Assembly (NCBI RefSeq): GCF_017654505.1
Contig: NC_054571.1
Coordinates: 5,117,366-5,181,365, forward strand
DNA length: 64,000 nucleotides
From: Polyodon spathula
Taxonomy: Eukaryota > Chordata > Actinopteri > Acipenseriformes > Polyodontidae
Direction of reading: 5' to 3'
In this document: piece after piece, positions 42,799 to 55,800 of the stretch
Layout: every line of letters begins with the position of its first letter
Numbering within the stretch: position 1 is the first letter of the stretch
The notes under the pieces: model-generated
Seen by the model: only the letters and a program-made list of their open reading frames with translations
What the model was told of the DNA's origin: nothing
The model's database searches: none
Program-made: the position numbers and the translations under genes

Positions 42799-44341
42799 CT
42801 CTGGAAAAAAATTAAGAGACCACTGCAAAATTATCAGTTTCTCTGGTTTTACTGTTTATAGGTATGTGTTTGGGTAAAATGAACATTTTTGTTTTATTCT
42901 ATAAACTACTGACAACATTTCTCCCAAATTCCAAATAAAAATATTGTCATTTAGAGCATTTATTTGCAGAAAATGACAACTGGTCAAAATAACAAAAAAG
43001 ATGCAGTGTTGTCAGACCTTGAATAATGCAAAGAAAATAAGTTCATATTCATTTTTAAACAACACAAAACTAATGTTTTAACTTAGGAAGAGTTCAGAAA
43101 TCAATATTTGGTGGAATAACCCTGATTTTCAAGCACAGCTTTCATGCGTCTTGGCATGCTCTCCACCAGTCTTTCACGTTGATGTTGGGTGATTTTGTGC
43201 CACTCCTGGCAAAAAAATTCAAGCAGCTCGGCTTTGTTTAATGGCTTGTGACCATCCATCTTCCTCTTGATCACATTCCAGAGGTTTTCAATGGGGTAAA
43301 ATGACAGGTGCATGGAAAGCTGAAAATTGGACTCATCTGGGAGTGCTTCAGCAAGGCTGGAATCGGGCAGATTTGTCTTTGTGGAGGGCGCATGAATCAA
43401 GCCAAGTACAAGGTTGTCCTGGAAGAAAACTTGCGTCCTTCTGCTCTGACAATGTTCCCCAACTCTGAGGATTGGTTTTTCCAGCAGGACAATGCTCCAT
43501 GCCACACAGCCAGGTCAATCAAGGTGTGGATGGAGGACCACCAGATCAAGACCCTGTCATGACCAGCCCAATCTCCAGACCTGAACCCCATTGAAAACCT
43601 CTGGAATGTGATCAAGAGGAAGATGGATGGTCACAAGCCATTAAACAAAGCCGAGCTGCTTGAATTTTTTTGCCAGGAGTGGCATAAAATCACCCAACAT
43701 CAACGTGAAAGACTGGTGGAGAGCATGCCAAGACGCATGAAAGCTGTGCTTGAAAATCAGGGTTATTCCACCAAATATTGATTTCTGAACTCTTCCTAAG
43801 TTAAAACATTAGTTTTGTGTTGTTTAAAAATGAATATGAACTTATTTTCTTTGCATTATTCAAGGTCTGACAACACTGCATCTTTTTTGTTATTTTGACC
43901 AGTTGTCATTTTCTGCAAATAAAATGCTCTAAATGACAAACAGGGCCGATCTAAATCTGATTGAAAATCTTTGGTATGAGCTGAAGGAGGCTGTGCAGAA
44001 GAAACATTCTCGGAATTTGAATGAACTGGAATAATTTTACATTGAAGAATGGTCAAAAATCACTAAAGTATCATGCCAAGAGCTCATTAACAAATATCCT
44101 AATCATTTAAAAGAGGTTACTATTGCTAAAGGTGCCTCAATTAGCTATTAATTAAATTTACCTTGTCAGGGTACCAATACTTTTGAATGAACATTTTTGT
44201 AGTTTTGTTAAAAAAAAAATGCTGAAATAAATAATTGTAGACATCTATTTCTTGTAAGTTTTTTTTACTCATCCACAAAAGCAAAACTTTTGCTACAAAA
44301 GATTTTATTATATAATAAATATATATATATATATATATATC

Positions 44342-44437
<96 letters not shown>

Positions 44438-47293
44438 CTCAACACCCCACAGGGATGACATTTAGTGTTGACTTATCCAAAGTGTAGAGTTACCCACAGG
44501 TCCACATGAGCCATGATACTAACATGCACATGAGTAACAGAACTTGCACATGTACAGTAATACAGTATTATTTGTAGTTAAATGTCCTTTTGAAAACGGT
44601 TGAAAAAACTGCAGGGAATGAATCAATTACAGTACTGTAAAAACTCGGTACAACTTGCAAGGTTCAATTGAAATAAGAATTAATAAAATAACTACAGCAT
44701 TATTTTTACAAGAACAATCCAACCACAAACTGTGCACAAACTGTTGACTTTTAGGTATTGGCCTGTACGGTCCAATTTGATGACTTAAATAGCAAAAGTT
44801 AACAAACATACATTAAACAGAATTAACTCAGCGAACAAAAGCAATAATAAACAACTTACAGTTTCACACAGAAATCAAACATTGTCGTTTGTTTCTCATG
44901 TAAAAATACACGGTTTGAAAGTTCTGCTGACGCTTGTTATCCCAAAAAACGTGAACTTTAAAGCCAATTGAACCAGAACTCATTCTTCGCTTCTATGAAC
45001 GGACACTGTAACCATCTGCACTTGGTAGTTGTGATGAATGAATGAACGATCCGTTTCCAGTCAGAAATGACAGTGTTGAGTTATCCACTAGTCTTTTTAA
45101 TAGTTTTATTCCTTGGGGTACCGGTAATAAGTGTGAAGATACGAGTAAAGCGAGGTGTCAAGTTATCCACAAGTCGAGTTAACCAAGGTTGTCTATATAA
45201 ATGGGCAAATCAGAATATGTAAATTTCAGCAATTTATTGCTAACGGATTCAAAACTGATACAGTTCTGTTTGTAACCTCAAATTCAAATGGTTTATTCAA
45301 TCTTTTCAAAATGGACTTGTCAGCATGTGAATAATCTAAAGCTGCTGGTGCATTTTTCAGGGGTGCTGTGTTAACAACCACTGTGTTAAAATGGATTACT
45401 GTATTCATAATTACTGTTAGAGCTGCTGCTGCATTTCTGCTGAATTTCTGTTGCCAGGAGGCCAAGAAGGGAGCCATCGGCTACAGAGAAGGAAGAGGAG
45501 GTGAGGAGACCACCTCCGCCACAGCCCGGACCACCACCCCTCTGTCACAGCCCGTTGCCTGGGAGTTGGATCCCTCGACCTGGGCTCCTAGACACCCGAC
45601 CTTCGTGTCTGGACCTATGGTCGCTGGGCCTGACTCCCAGCTCGTTGTACCACCAGGCATAGTTGGTCGCCTGGGCTCGCACATCTGCCTGGGGCTGCAG
45701 CCAGCTGCTTGCCTGCCTGCACTTCCGACGCCCCATCCACTGCGCCCAGGTACCCCTGTCGCTAGGTCTCTGTCTCAGCTTAAAGGCGCTGGACTGTGGG
45801 CCAAACCTCCCTCAAGGATGGGAGAAAACAGACAATAGGGGACTTGAGGGAGGGTGGTTGTGTTTTAGGGGAGGGGGGAGGTGCCTACTGGGGCCATGTG
45901 TGCTGCACACAAAGAGGGGGGGTGTATACGGTAGGGCAGAGCCCTGCTGGTGAACATATTGTTATGATTAAAATAATGGTTTACTGTTATTATTGTGGTA
46001 TTTGTATGATTAAAACAGAAATTACTGTATATAGAAAGTACTGTTTTGTGTTTATTTAGAAACTTAATGTTTTGATATAGGTTGATGTGGTTTGGCAAGG
46101 GTGATGTTGTCGCTGTCAGACCACATCCACACATGGGCTGTGTGAGCTGTATTTTGTAAAAGTTTTTTTTTTTTGTCAGCTTCCAGGTCTGGGGATGTCA
46201 CCACTTGACCATCCTGTCAGACTGGCCTTACTGCATTTCAAACTAAATTGTATATTTTCTTATCAGTTACTTTTAAAAAGGGTGTCTGTTATACTCATAC
46301 ACTCAAAAAGGTTTGTGTGAACTCTATGGGGTGATGAGAAGTTGCCCCACCAAGACTTGCATACATTATAATATGAAGCATAGACAGATTATTTATTTTA
46401 GCTGATGAAGGAATTTTATGTTCGAAACGTCCTGAATACATCTTATATACACTTCTACTTTGCACATAATTTTCTCTATCTACACTGTATCTACATACAA
46501 ACTCCTTTGTCTATTTGGTTAATACAGAGTGAGGTACGTTCAGCCTTACCTGCTGCTGCTGCTGCTGCTGCGGCAAAGAGACCTGCTGGAGAGGAGCGAG
46601 GACAGCCTGGCCCTTCACAGAGACCCCCCCCTGAACCAGCAATCGCTAGGAGTGGAGAGAGGAGGTACACACTTTCAATTCATTATGTTGTGTTAATAAC
46701 ATGTCCAACAGACACAAACACACACAAGAAGAACTAGTTTGTTTTTTTTTCTTCTAAAACTACCTTTGTTAATGAAAGTAGAGTATTAGCTGAAACATTA
46801 TTCAGACTCGGCTTTGCACTGACTCTCTTAATAATATTTAAACAACACGTTTTGTGACTAAATGCAATATAAATTACCAGGTCAAAATGAACATTAATTT
46901 CACATTTAAACATTTTTATTTGTGTTTCCATTTCCTGAATGAGCCATGGTACAAAAATCTACTCAAAAGCCTTTTTGAAGTGTTGAATTCCTGGTCTGTA
47001 GATCTAAGATTATAAAGATTATAAAAGTGCACACAAAGAAAACTGTGGCTAGTCTAAATACATTTTGCATGCATATGTGACCTATCACTTTGATCCAGCT
47101 CTTCTGGGCTGCTAATGTACATAGCCCTTCCCTCACTCAGTATATTATTAACCAGAACTGTGACCTTGCACAGTTACCTGACCTACTTACAAGGAGCTGC
47201 GTTTGAACAGAGGCAGGTAAATGTAAAGCAGTATGCATTGAGGAAGGTTATATCAGCGACTCAAACATTGTTTATTTAGAACTGATGCACTTA

Positions 47294-47324
<31 letters not shown>

Positions 47325-47734
47325 AATAAAAGCATTGCCTCTGTGCATCTCTTCCACCCTGATTAAACCTGGCCTTGGTAACCACTGCTGATTTCCTGTC
47401 TTCCTGGGGGCGGCTTACAGTTTAAAAAAAGAGAGACTGCATTGTCTGAGCGGTATTTGAAACAGAGTGGTTTCTTTAATTCACTAGCAAGGAGTTCCAT
47501 CTGTTTGTAGAGACCCAATCGACCTTATTCACCCAGTCCTGGGTTTCAGAACTCCCCTCAATAAAGTCTGTTATTGAAAGGATCAGTAGCCAGGGGTTTG
47601 AGCAGCGTCCATTTCCTTACCTGCTGGGAGGCCTGGACCTGCTGCACCACCTGAGTGGGAACGGCAGTCTGAACCACAGTAGGGGGGGAGCTGGAGTCCG
47701 ACACTGTCTCACTGGGCCTCAGGGTACTCTCTGA

Positions 47735-47772
<38 letters not shown>

Positions 47773-47917
47773 GGAGGAGTAATGGGGAGAAGGGGTATAG
47801 GAGTGAGACAGAGGAGAGGAGAGGGGGGAGCGGGGAGAGAGATGATTACGACTGTGACCTTGCTGCTGCTTATCTTTTTTCCTGAGATCTGAGCTGAGCT
47901 CACATTATTTATTATTA

Positions 47918-47949
<32 letters not shown>

Positions 47950-49770
47950 ATTACATTTATTATCATTATTGTATTGAATTTCCATCTGCTTTGTGAACTT
48001 TGCGCTGACAGAACTGCCTTGAGCACAAGGATGACACACAGCTGCACACACCCTAAATACGTAAGCAGCAAACCCTCAGGTCCCCTGTAATTTTGCACGG
48101 TAAAGTTGTTCCATGCTCACACTGTGCATTTACCACAGTTTACCCTGGTTTGCAATGTTTTTTAATATGCTTTACTAAAAGCAAGTAAAATAGCTACAAA
48201 ATATTTTAGAACAAAGTTTTTGTGACAGAAATGTACTTTGGCATCATTAGAATGTGTAAATAATGTATTTATTTTTACCACAGCTATAGTTGCTGCTTAT
48301 TACTGTCCCATATATGGGACTCTATGCACCACTAGCTCCAAGCATGGTTTTATCACTCACTGCATATTGCATATCAATGGCAATAGTAAATAAAGTAGTT
48401 AGTAAGTAGTACTCAAATTCACGAAAGGATATCACCTGGATGTTTCTTAGCTTTTAGAAGACTTTAGAACATGTATGTCACTGTAACAGGGCAAAGCGCC
48501 CTGTAGTGATTGTTTATTTATCTTAGAAGAGGGTACCCCTCCACCCCTGTGAAGTTTATTATTATGTGTTTGTTATGATTTTATTGTATTTATGTATTTT
48601 ATTATTTAAATGCGTTCTGGCAGAGGAGAGGTTGGCAGCTTGTTATCTGCCAGAAGTAATAAAAAGATTGTGCAGATTGTGGCCGAAGGGTAAGGAGATA
48701 ATTGATAGTTAACCCTTCGGCCATAGTAAATAAAAGTCTGCAGCTCTCTGCACTCTGTGTGGGTATTCGAGAGGAGGAAGAAAAGAGAAAGAAGCAGAAC
48801 GAAAGCTAAAGTAAAAATAACAACCAGCGTAAGGATCCGTGAAGGCTACTGCCCAGCCGGACCTTAGGGCTGTATTTTGTATTCATGATTTAATTGCAGC
48901 CAGAAGGGGAGGAGACCCTGCCGCCTTTGCAGCCAGAAGGGGAGGAGCCCCTGTCGCCTTCGTAGCCAGAAGGGGAGGAGCCCCTGTCGCCTTCGTAGCC
49001 AGAAGCTGCATTGCCTGGGGTTGACGACTCTGTCTCGCCCGGGGAAGCCGGCACGTTACCGCTCAAGGATGCCTGCCTTGCACAGCTCAGGGATTCCACG
49101 TTCACATCGCCTGTATCTCCTAGGGTTGCTGATGGTCCCGCTTCGCCTGGGGTTGCTGATGGTCCTGCATGGCCACAGGAAATACTGTCGCTGGAGCCCC
49201 ACAGAGGAGAGCTATCGGCCATGAAGAAGGGGGGAGGAGGTCAGGAGACCAGCTCCTTTCGCAGCAGTTTCGCTGCAGGAAATTGTGTGGCCCAAGCCCC
49301 AAAAAGGGGAGCTGCCGGCCATGAAGGGGGGGGGGGGGGGGGGGGGGGGGGGTCAGGAGACCAGCTTTCTCTGCAGCAGTTTCGCTGTAGGAGATCGTGT
49401 GGCTGAAGCCCCGGAAAAGAGAGCTGCCATCCACGAAGAAGTGGAGGGTTAAGGACCTCCCACCATGGCCTCCCCCATGGACACCTTGCTTCCCCTCCTC
49501 CAGGACTTTGAGGCTAAAGACAGCATGTCCTTTCTACTTATTTCAAGTAGTTTTACACCCATTTAGGATAACTTCCAACAATTAGATTTCTTAACTCATC
49601 TAACGAAAGTCTTATACAAAAAATAATAAAACAAAAAGGTCATGCATAAATGGGTTAAACTCTATTATTATTATTATTATTCCTCCATGATTGCTACTCT
49701 TTAAAACCCCATTATTGTTATTATTATTAGTCCCCCAAGACTATGACTCTGTTTTAAACTCTATTTAATC

Positions 49771-49804
<34 letters not shown>

Positions 49805-52800
49805 GTAGTAGTAGTAGTAGTCGTAGTAGGCCGTTCTACAATACCAAGTTGAACAGGCACTGTTCAGTTGACCAAACCTGCCCTTTTATTTTCCTTCAAA
49901 CACAAAAATACAACGAAAAGAGACTTATACGCACTGTTAGAGGTTTTGGTTTATTTATTTATGTATTCATTTATTTATTTATAATGACTAGACTTTATTT
50001 TTTAATTTTTTTATGCTTTAAGGCTTAATGTTTCTGCACAGTATCAAACCCGGCAGCAGTGTACTCACGGTATCCCTCGGAGTTATAGAACCAGTTGTGG
50101 TAGTACATCGCTGGGAGCTGGGAGCTGAGAAAGTGAGTAGGGAGCTAGGCATGGCACGCAGCGAGGTTATATACAAACACACACACACACAGACACTGCC
50201 AGCCTTGGAGGACTAATCCCCAGCACTGTCAAAGAGCCCTCCTTCTTATAAACACAGCTATCGGATCAGGAGGGGAAAAAACAAAACAAAACAAAATATT
50301 TAAAAAAGAGGAAAACACACAAGGGCACTGCACAAAAAAAAGGTAGAAGCTGGCACTGATATTCAAGGAAACAAAAGACAGAGGAAGACTTGTGGTTGAA
50401 ACATTTGCTGTTGAATTTATTCAAGAGAAACACAGAACCATGTTCTTTGCAGTGATGGAGTATATATACAGTCAGCACTCAGATATTCGACCCTATAAAA
50501 TTTGGACTTCAGTGATGGTTAAAAAAGTGTGATGCTTGTCGGATCATTTCATTCTGGCCCATTCCAACCCTTGTCCATTTTTCAGGGAACACAAAGATAC
50601 AACGTCAAAAATACACAACTGAAAGGACGGTGTTTTAAAATAAGTAGGCTTCCAATTAGATATTCTGTAGTTCGTTTTGTTGGTACAGTACTATATTTTC
50701 AATAGAAGTAGTATTTTAATTCAGAACAATATGATTCTGAACATATCGCTTGCCAAAACAGACGAATGTGGACACGTGGACTGTAATAGAGTACATACTT
50801 TTAAATCCGGTACGTATTACAGCAGTATATATAACTCCCCATTAACCACCCAACAACAAAACTAAATCAAAATGTTACCCATGCGCAGAACTCCGTAAAA
50901 CGTAAAAGGCAATGCAATTTAGAAAAAATAAATAAAAAAAACACAGGTTTCCAGAATTAGCAGTATCCAAAGTCAGTATTCAAAACTGCAGAATATAGTA
51001 AGGCCCTAATGTCACACTTCACTTGCAAATGAAACAACACAAAAGCAACTAAAGAACCACAAATAAAAAATTTAAAAAATACATCAAAGTATCCAAAACG
51101 ATTTAATGAGTAACTGTTTTACATTACAGTAGCTGGTCTCGTTTGCTTTGTTATTGCTGCATTTTCATCAGTTGAAATTGGAGAAGGAAGCGCTATGTAA
51201 CTGTACAGTAAAGACTGATTTGCACATGCGAGAAGAAAAAAAGCAGGCTGTAACGGATAATCAAACAAATTGTAACATTGAGGAGATGGGCTTTGTATCA
51301 GAAAACTGGTGAAGGAGCCGGAAATCACGTGTGACGGTTAAGTGCATTAATTTGTTACATAAATATATAATAGGAATTGATTTGTTTCTTAATCAAGGAT
51401 GGTAAAACGTGACTGACATCTATCTGAGTGTCATATATCCGAGTGCTGACTGTATATATAGAGGTTGCGCTAGCTGTTCTGTTCCTGAAACGCACATGCC
51501 CAACATTTTGCGTTCCATCCATCAGATACTAAATGGTCAGTTGTTAACACAAAGGCTAAAAAACTCCCGGGATGTGCATTTTGGTACATTTTTATGAAAG
51601 TTTAAAACTCTGCTATATCGTAGTTTTAAACAATATTTGTCTGTGCATACATACAGACACCTCCAAAATGATTGGCAACTTTGATAAAGATGAGCAAAAT
51701 AGGCTGTATAAAATAAACAACACAGCTAATGAGCTATATTATAATTTTCCAACATGTGGAATAAATTGTACTGAATTAATCAACCAAAATTACACTTTTC
51801 TCAAATTATAAATTTATTTCCAAAAAAATTAAGTGTCACAATTATTGCCAACCTTGTTTTCAGTACTTTGTGCACCCCCCTCTTTGCAAGGATAACGGCA
51901 CTGAGACTTTTTCCATAATTTTTTATGAGATTGGAGAACACATTGGAAGGGATCTTAGACCATTCCTCCATACAGAATCTTTCCAGATCCTTGATATCCT
52001 TCGGTCTGTGCTTATAGACTGCCCTCTTCAATTCAAACCACAGGTTTTCAATGGGATTCAAGTCCGAAGACTGAGATGGCCATTGCAAAATGTTGATTTT
52101 GTGGTCAATTAACCATTTCTTTGTGGATTTTGATGTGTTCTTGAAGCCAACTTTCAGCCTCCTGGCAGAGCCAACCAAGTTTTTGGCTAAAATGTCCTGG
52201 TACTTGGTAGAGTTCATGATGTCGTTGACCTTAACAAGGGCCACAGGACCAGTGGAAGCAAAACAGCCCCATAACATCAAAGATCCACCACCATATTTTA
52301 CAGTAGGTATGAGCTGGTGTGCATGGCCAAAGAGCTCTATTTTCTTCTCCTCTGAACATAGCACCTGGTTCTAATCCAAGTGGCAATGCCGTTTAGCAAA
52401 CTCTAGGCACTTACATTTGTTGGTTGCTCTCAATAAAAGCTTTTTTCTGGCAACCCTTCCAAATAGGCTATTGGCATGGAGGTGGAGTCTAACTGTAGAT
52501 TTGGAGACTTCAAGATGCAACTAAGTTCTGTAACTAAAATTCTTCTTTGCCTCCCAAACCATCTTCCTCACAGTGTGTGGGGGCAAGATACACTTGTGTC
52601 CTCTACCAGGCAGATTTACCACTGTTCCACTGGTTTTGAACTTCTTAATTATTGCCCTAATAGTGGTAAGTGGTATATTTAGGTTTTTAGCTATTTTTTT
52701 GTACCCACTGCCTGATTTATGAAGGTCAACAACAATTTGTCTCTTTTCATTTGTGAGTTCTTTGCCTTTCCCCATGGTGACGGATTTTACATGCGTGTTA

Positions 52801-55800
52801 CCTCATTTTTATACCCCAGTGAAACAGGAAGCCATGGAAGGCCACAATACACTTCCTTAAAACTGAGATGTACTTAAAGTAGAATGTTAATGCAGATTTA
52901 ATTTTGTTTGATTTTATTTATAAGAATCAGATTTGGCATCAAAGTCCACGTTTTTTTTTTTTTTTTAAATGAAAACTAGGCGACCTATAATCTTATGCAG
53001 AACTCTTCTCGGTGGATACGCAACAGGAGTGGCTGCTGGATCAAGGTGAATAGTGCATTCGCCTGGAAATAGTCTGTGGCAGAGCACAGCTCTGCTCTTT
53101 AGAAATTGGCAGGGATGGGGTTAAATTCCCCTACCTGCTTGGGTTCATTGTGTTCAGGTGGCTGGGGTTGATTGATGATTAGTTTAATTAACGATCAATC
53201 AGCACCCAGCCACCTGACATAAAAGGAGGCCTCTGCTTCTCATTTGGAGGAGGGAGCTGAGGAAGCAGGTTGGTTTTTTTTTTTTTGGTTGTTTGGAAAG
53301 TTTGAACCCAGTGAAGGCATTGCCCAGCCTGGAAATTGTTATTTTTGTAAGTTTTGCTTTTTGTCTTTCTTTTTGTGTTTAAATTGCTTTGTTTTGGCCC
53401 TTGTGCCCTTTCATTTTTGTGTTTATTTATAATAAAATAGTTATTTTTTTGAACTTCAGACTGTCTCTGGGCCTCTATCCACTCGCCAGCCTGCCACATA
53501 GTCCTATTGCTTTAAATACATCCGCATATTCACCTATTACTGCATTTTCCTCACACTCAGGTTAGGTCACAGACAGCACTAGCTTTATGAGCTCAAGATC
53601 AAGGCATGCTTTCAGCCCTAAGGCTGGTGGTGCTTGGGTATTCACAATGTAGAACTCCAGCTTCAATGTAGTGACTTTGAAACTACATTCTAACTCACAT
53701 GTGCCTTTTACTGCAAGCTGCTCTCCTCCGTAACCTGTAAGGCATCGCTTAGTACATTCCAATTGCCTTTCTGGACAGATGTTGCGGTATTTGCACTCTG
53801 GTATTACATTTACTTGTGCACCAGTATCAAGTTTGAATTCCATGTTGAATGTTAGCAGTACTTGTCCTTCATCTGCCCGCATGCTACTCGTGTTGCTGGT
53901 AACCATGGTTTTCAGCTGATCCTGTGCTATTTTGTGAGACCTCGCTATGTCTATAGCCTTCTCCAAGGTAAGCTCTGGTCCTTGGTTTAACAACTTTTCC
54001 CGAACTCTCTGCGAATTGATAGCAAACACAATGCAGTCCCTGACCATTTCCTCACTATTTTGGTAGCCACAGTCCTTAACCAGCAATTTAACTTCAGTCA
54101 CAAAATGTTCAAACTTTTCAGAGGATCCTTGCGTCTTTTCGTGAAATTTGTATCTGGCAAAAACAGGATTAGCTTTAGGCGTCAAATTGATCATAATGTT
54201 TTCAGTACAGAAGAACATAAAGTTTACAAAACGAGAGGAGGCCATTCGGCCTATCTTGCTCGTTTGGTTGGTAGTAGCTTATTGATCCCAGAATCTCATC
54301 AAGCAGCTTCTTGAAGGATCCCAGGGTGTCAGCTTCAACAACATTACTGGGGAATTGGTTCCAGACTCTCATGATTCTCTGTGTAAAAAAGTGCCCCCTA
54401 TTTTCTGTTCTGTATGCCTGTGGAAGGGTGGTGGGTAATTCACTGACACAGGGGACAGACAGGTGGACTTGACAACACCGCACAGGTGCCCAGTTTTATT
54501 TCGGGGGTGCTTTTGTTTCTTTAGCCCGCAGAGGGCGCTGTTGGTCCGTGGTCTGTTTACCAACTATGGTAAACAGAACCACAGGAATATCAAGCGATGG
54601 TAAACAGTCCAGGTGCACTCGCAGGTGCTTCAAAACAATAATTCAAAAATAGAAGGCACAAAGAAACAGGGAAAATAAAACAGTAACAAAACTACAAAGA
54701 AAAGGTGCTGCACTTGGCAGCTATATCCCGGTCGCCGCTGCCCGTGCGACCCGGATCACCGACCTACGCTGCCCGCTAACTAGCCTGCTCGGTTACAATA
54801 TTCCAGGGTCTGCCCAAGGGTTCCCCACCCTCACTGTCTCGCTGTGAAATACTTAGTGTCGTTTTTCTCCCGACTGGTTCTCGGTCCTGGACCAGCGCTG
54901 CCGCACTCTTGGCACATCTAAAAGGGCAGACCCGAGGAAACAGCAGAGCATTATCTTATAGGGCTAACAATCTCCCCAAGACCTGCCTCCCAGCCATTCA
55001 GAGAGAGGGAAAGTTCACACACCCACTTTCCCACTTCCCCGTGTCACTGCCATGACTCACAGGCGGTTGCTGGACGACTGCTGCCGTCTTCCTGCAGCAC
55101 TGTGAATACGCCAGCAGAGTCAGCACAGATCTCCCCCTGCTACAATGCCCCTTTGTCTAATCTCCATTTGTGACCCCTGGTCCTAGTTTCTTTTTTCAGG
55201 TCGAAAAAGTCCCTTGGGCCGACATTGTCAATACCTTTTAGAATTTTGAATGCTTGAATTAGGTTGCTGCATAGTCGTCTTTGTTCAAGACTGAATAGAT
55301 TCAATTCTTTTAGCCTGTCTGCATATGACATGCCTTTTAAACCTGAAATAATTTTGGTCGCTCTTCTTTGCACTCTTTCTAGAGCACCAATATCCTTTTT
55401 GTAGCGAAGTGACCAGAACTGAACACGATATTCAAGATGAGGTCTTACTAATGCATTGTACAGTTTTAACATTACTTCCCTTGATTTAAATTCAACACTT
55501 TTCACAATGTATCCGAGCACCTTGTTGGCCTTTTTTTACAGCTTTCCCACATTTCTGAGTCAACGAAAACTCCTAGGTCTTTTTCATAGATTCCTTCTTC
55601 AATTTCAGTATCTCCCATATGATATTTATAATGCATATTTTTATTGCCTGCGTGCAGTACCTTACACTTTTCTCTATTAAATGTCATTTGCCATGTGTCT
55701 GCCCAGTTCTGAATCTTGTCTAGATCATTTTGAATGACCTTTGCTGCTGCAACAGTGTTTGCTGCTACTCCTATTTTTGTGTCGTCTGCAAATTTAACAA

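Noticed and set aside
42944..43939. MicroRNA precursor
   Set aside because: Arms of over 350 bases with transposase coding sequence indicate a transposon foldback, not a miRNA hairpin.
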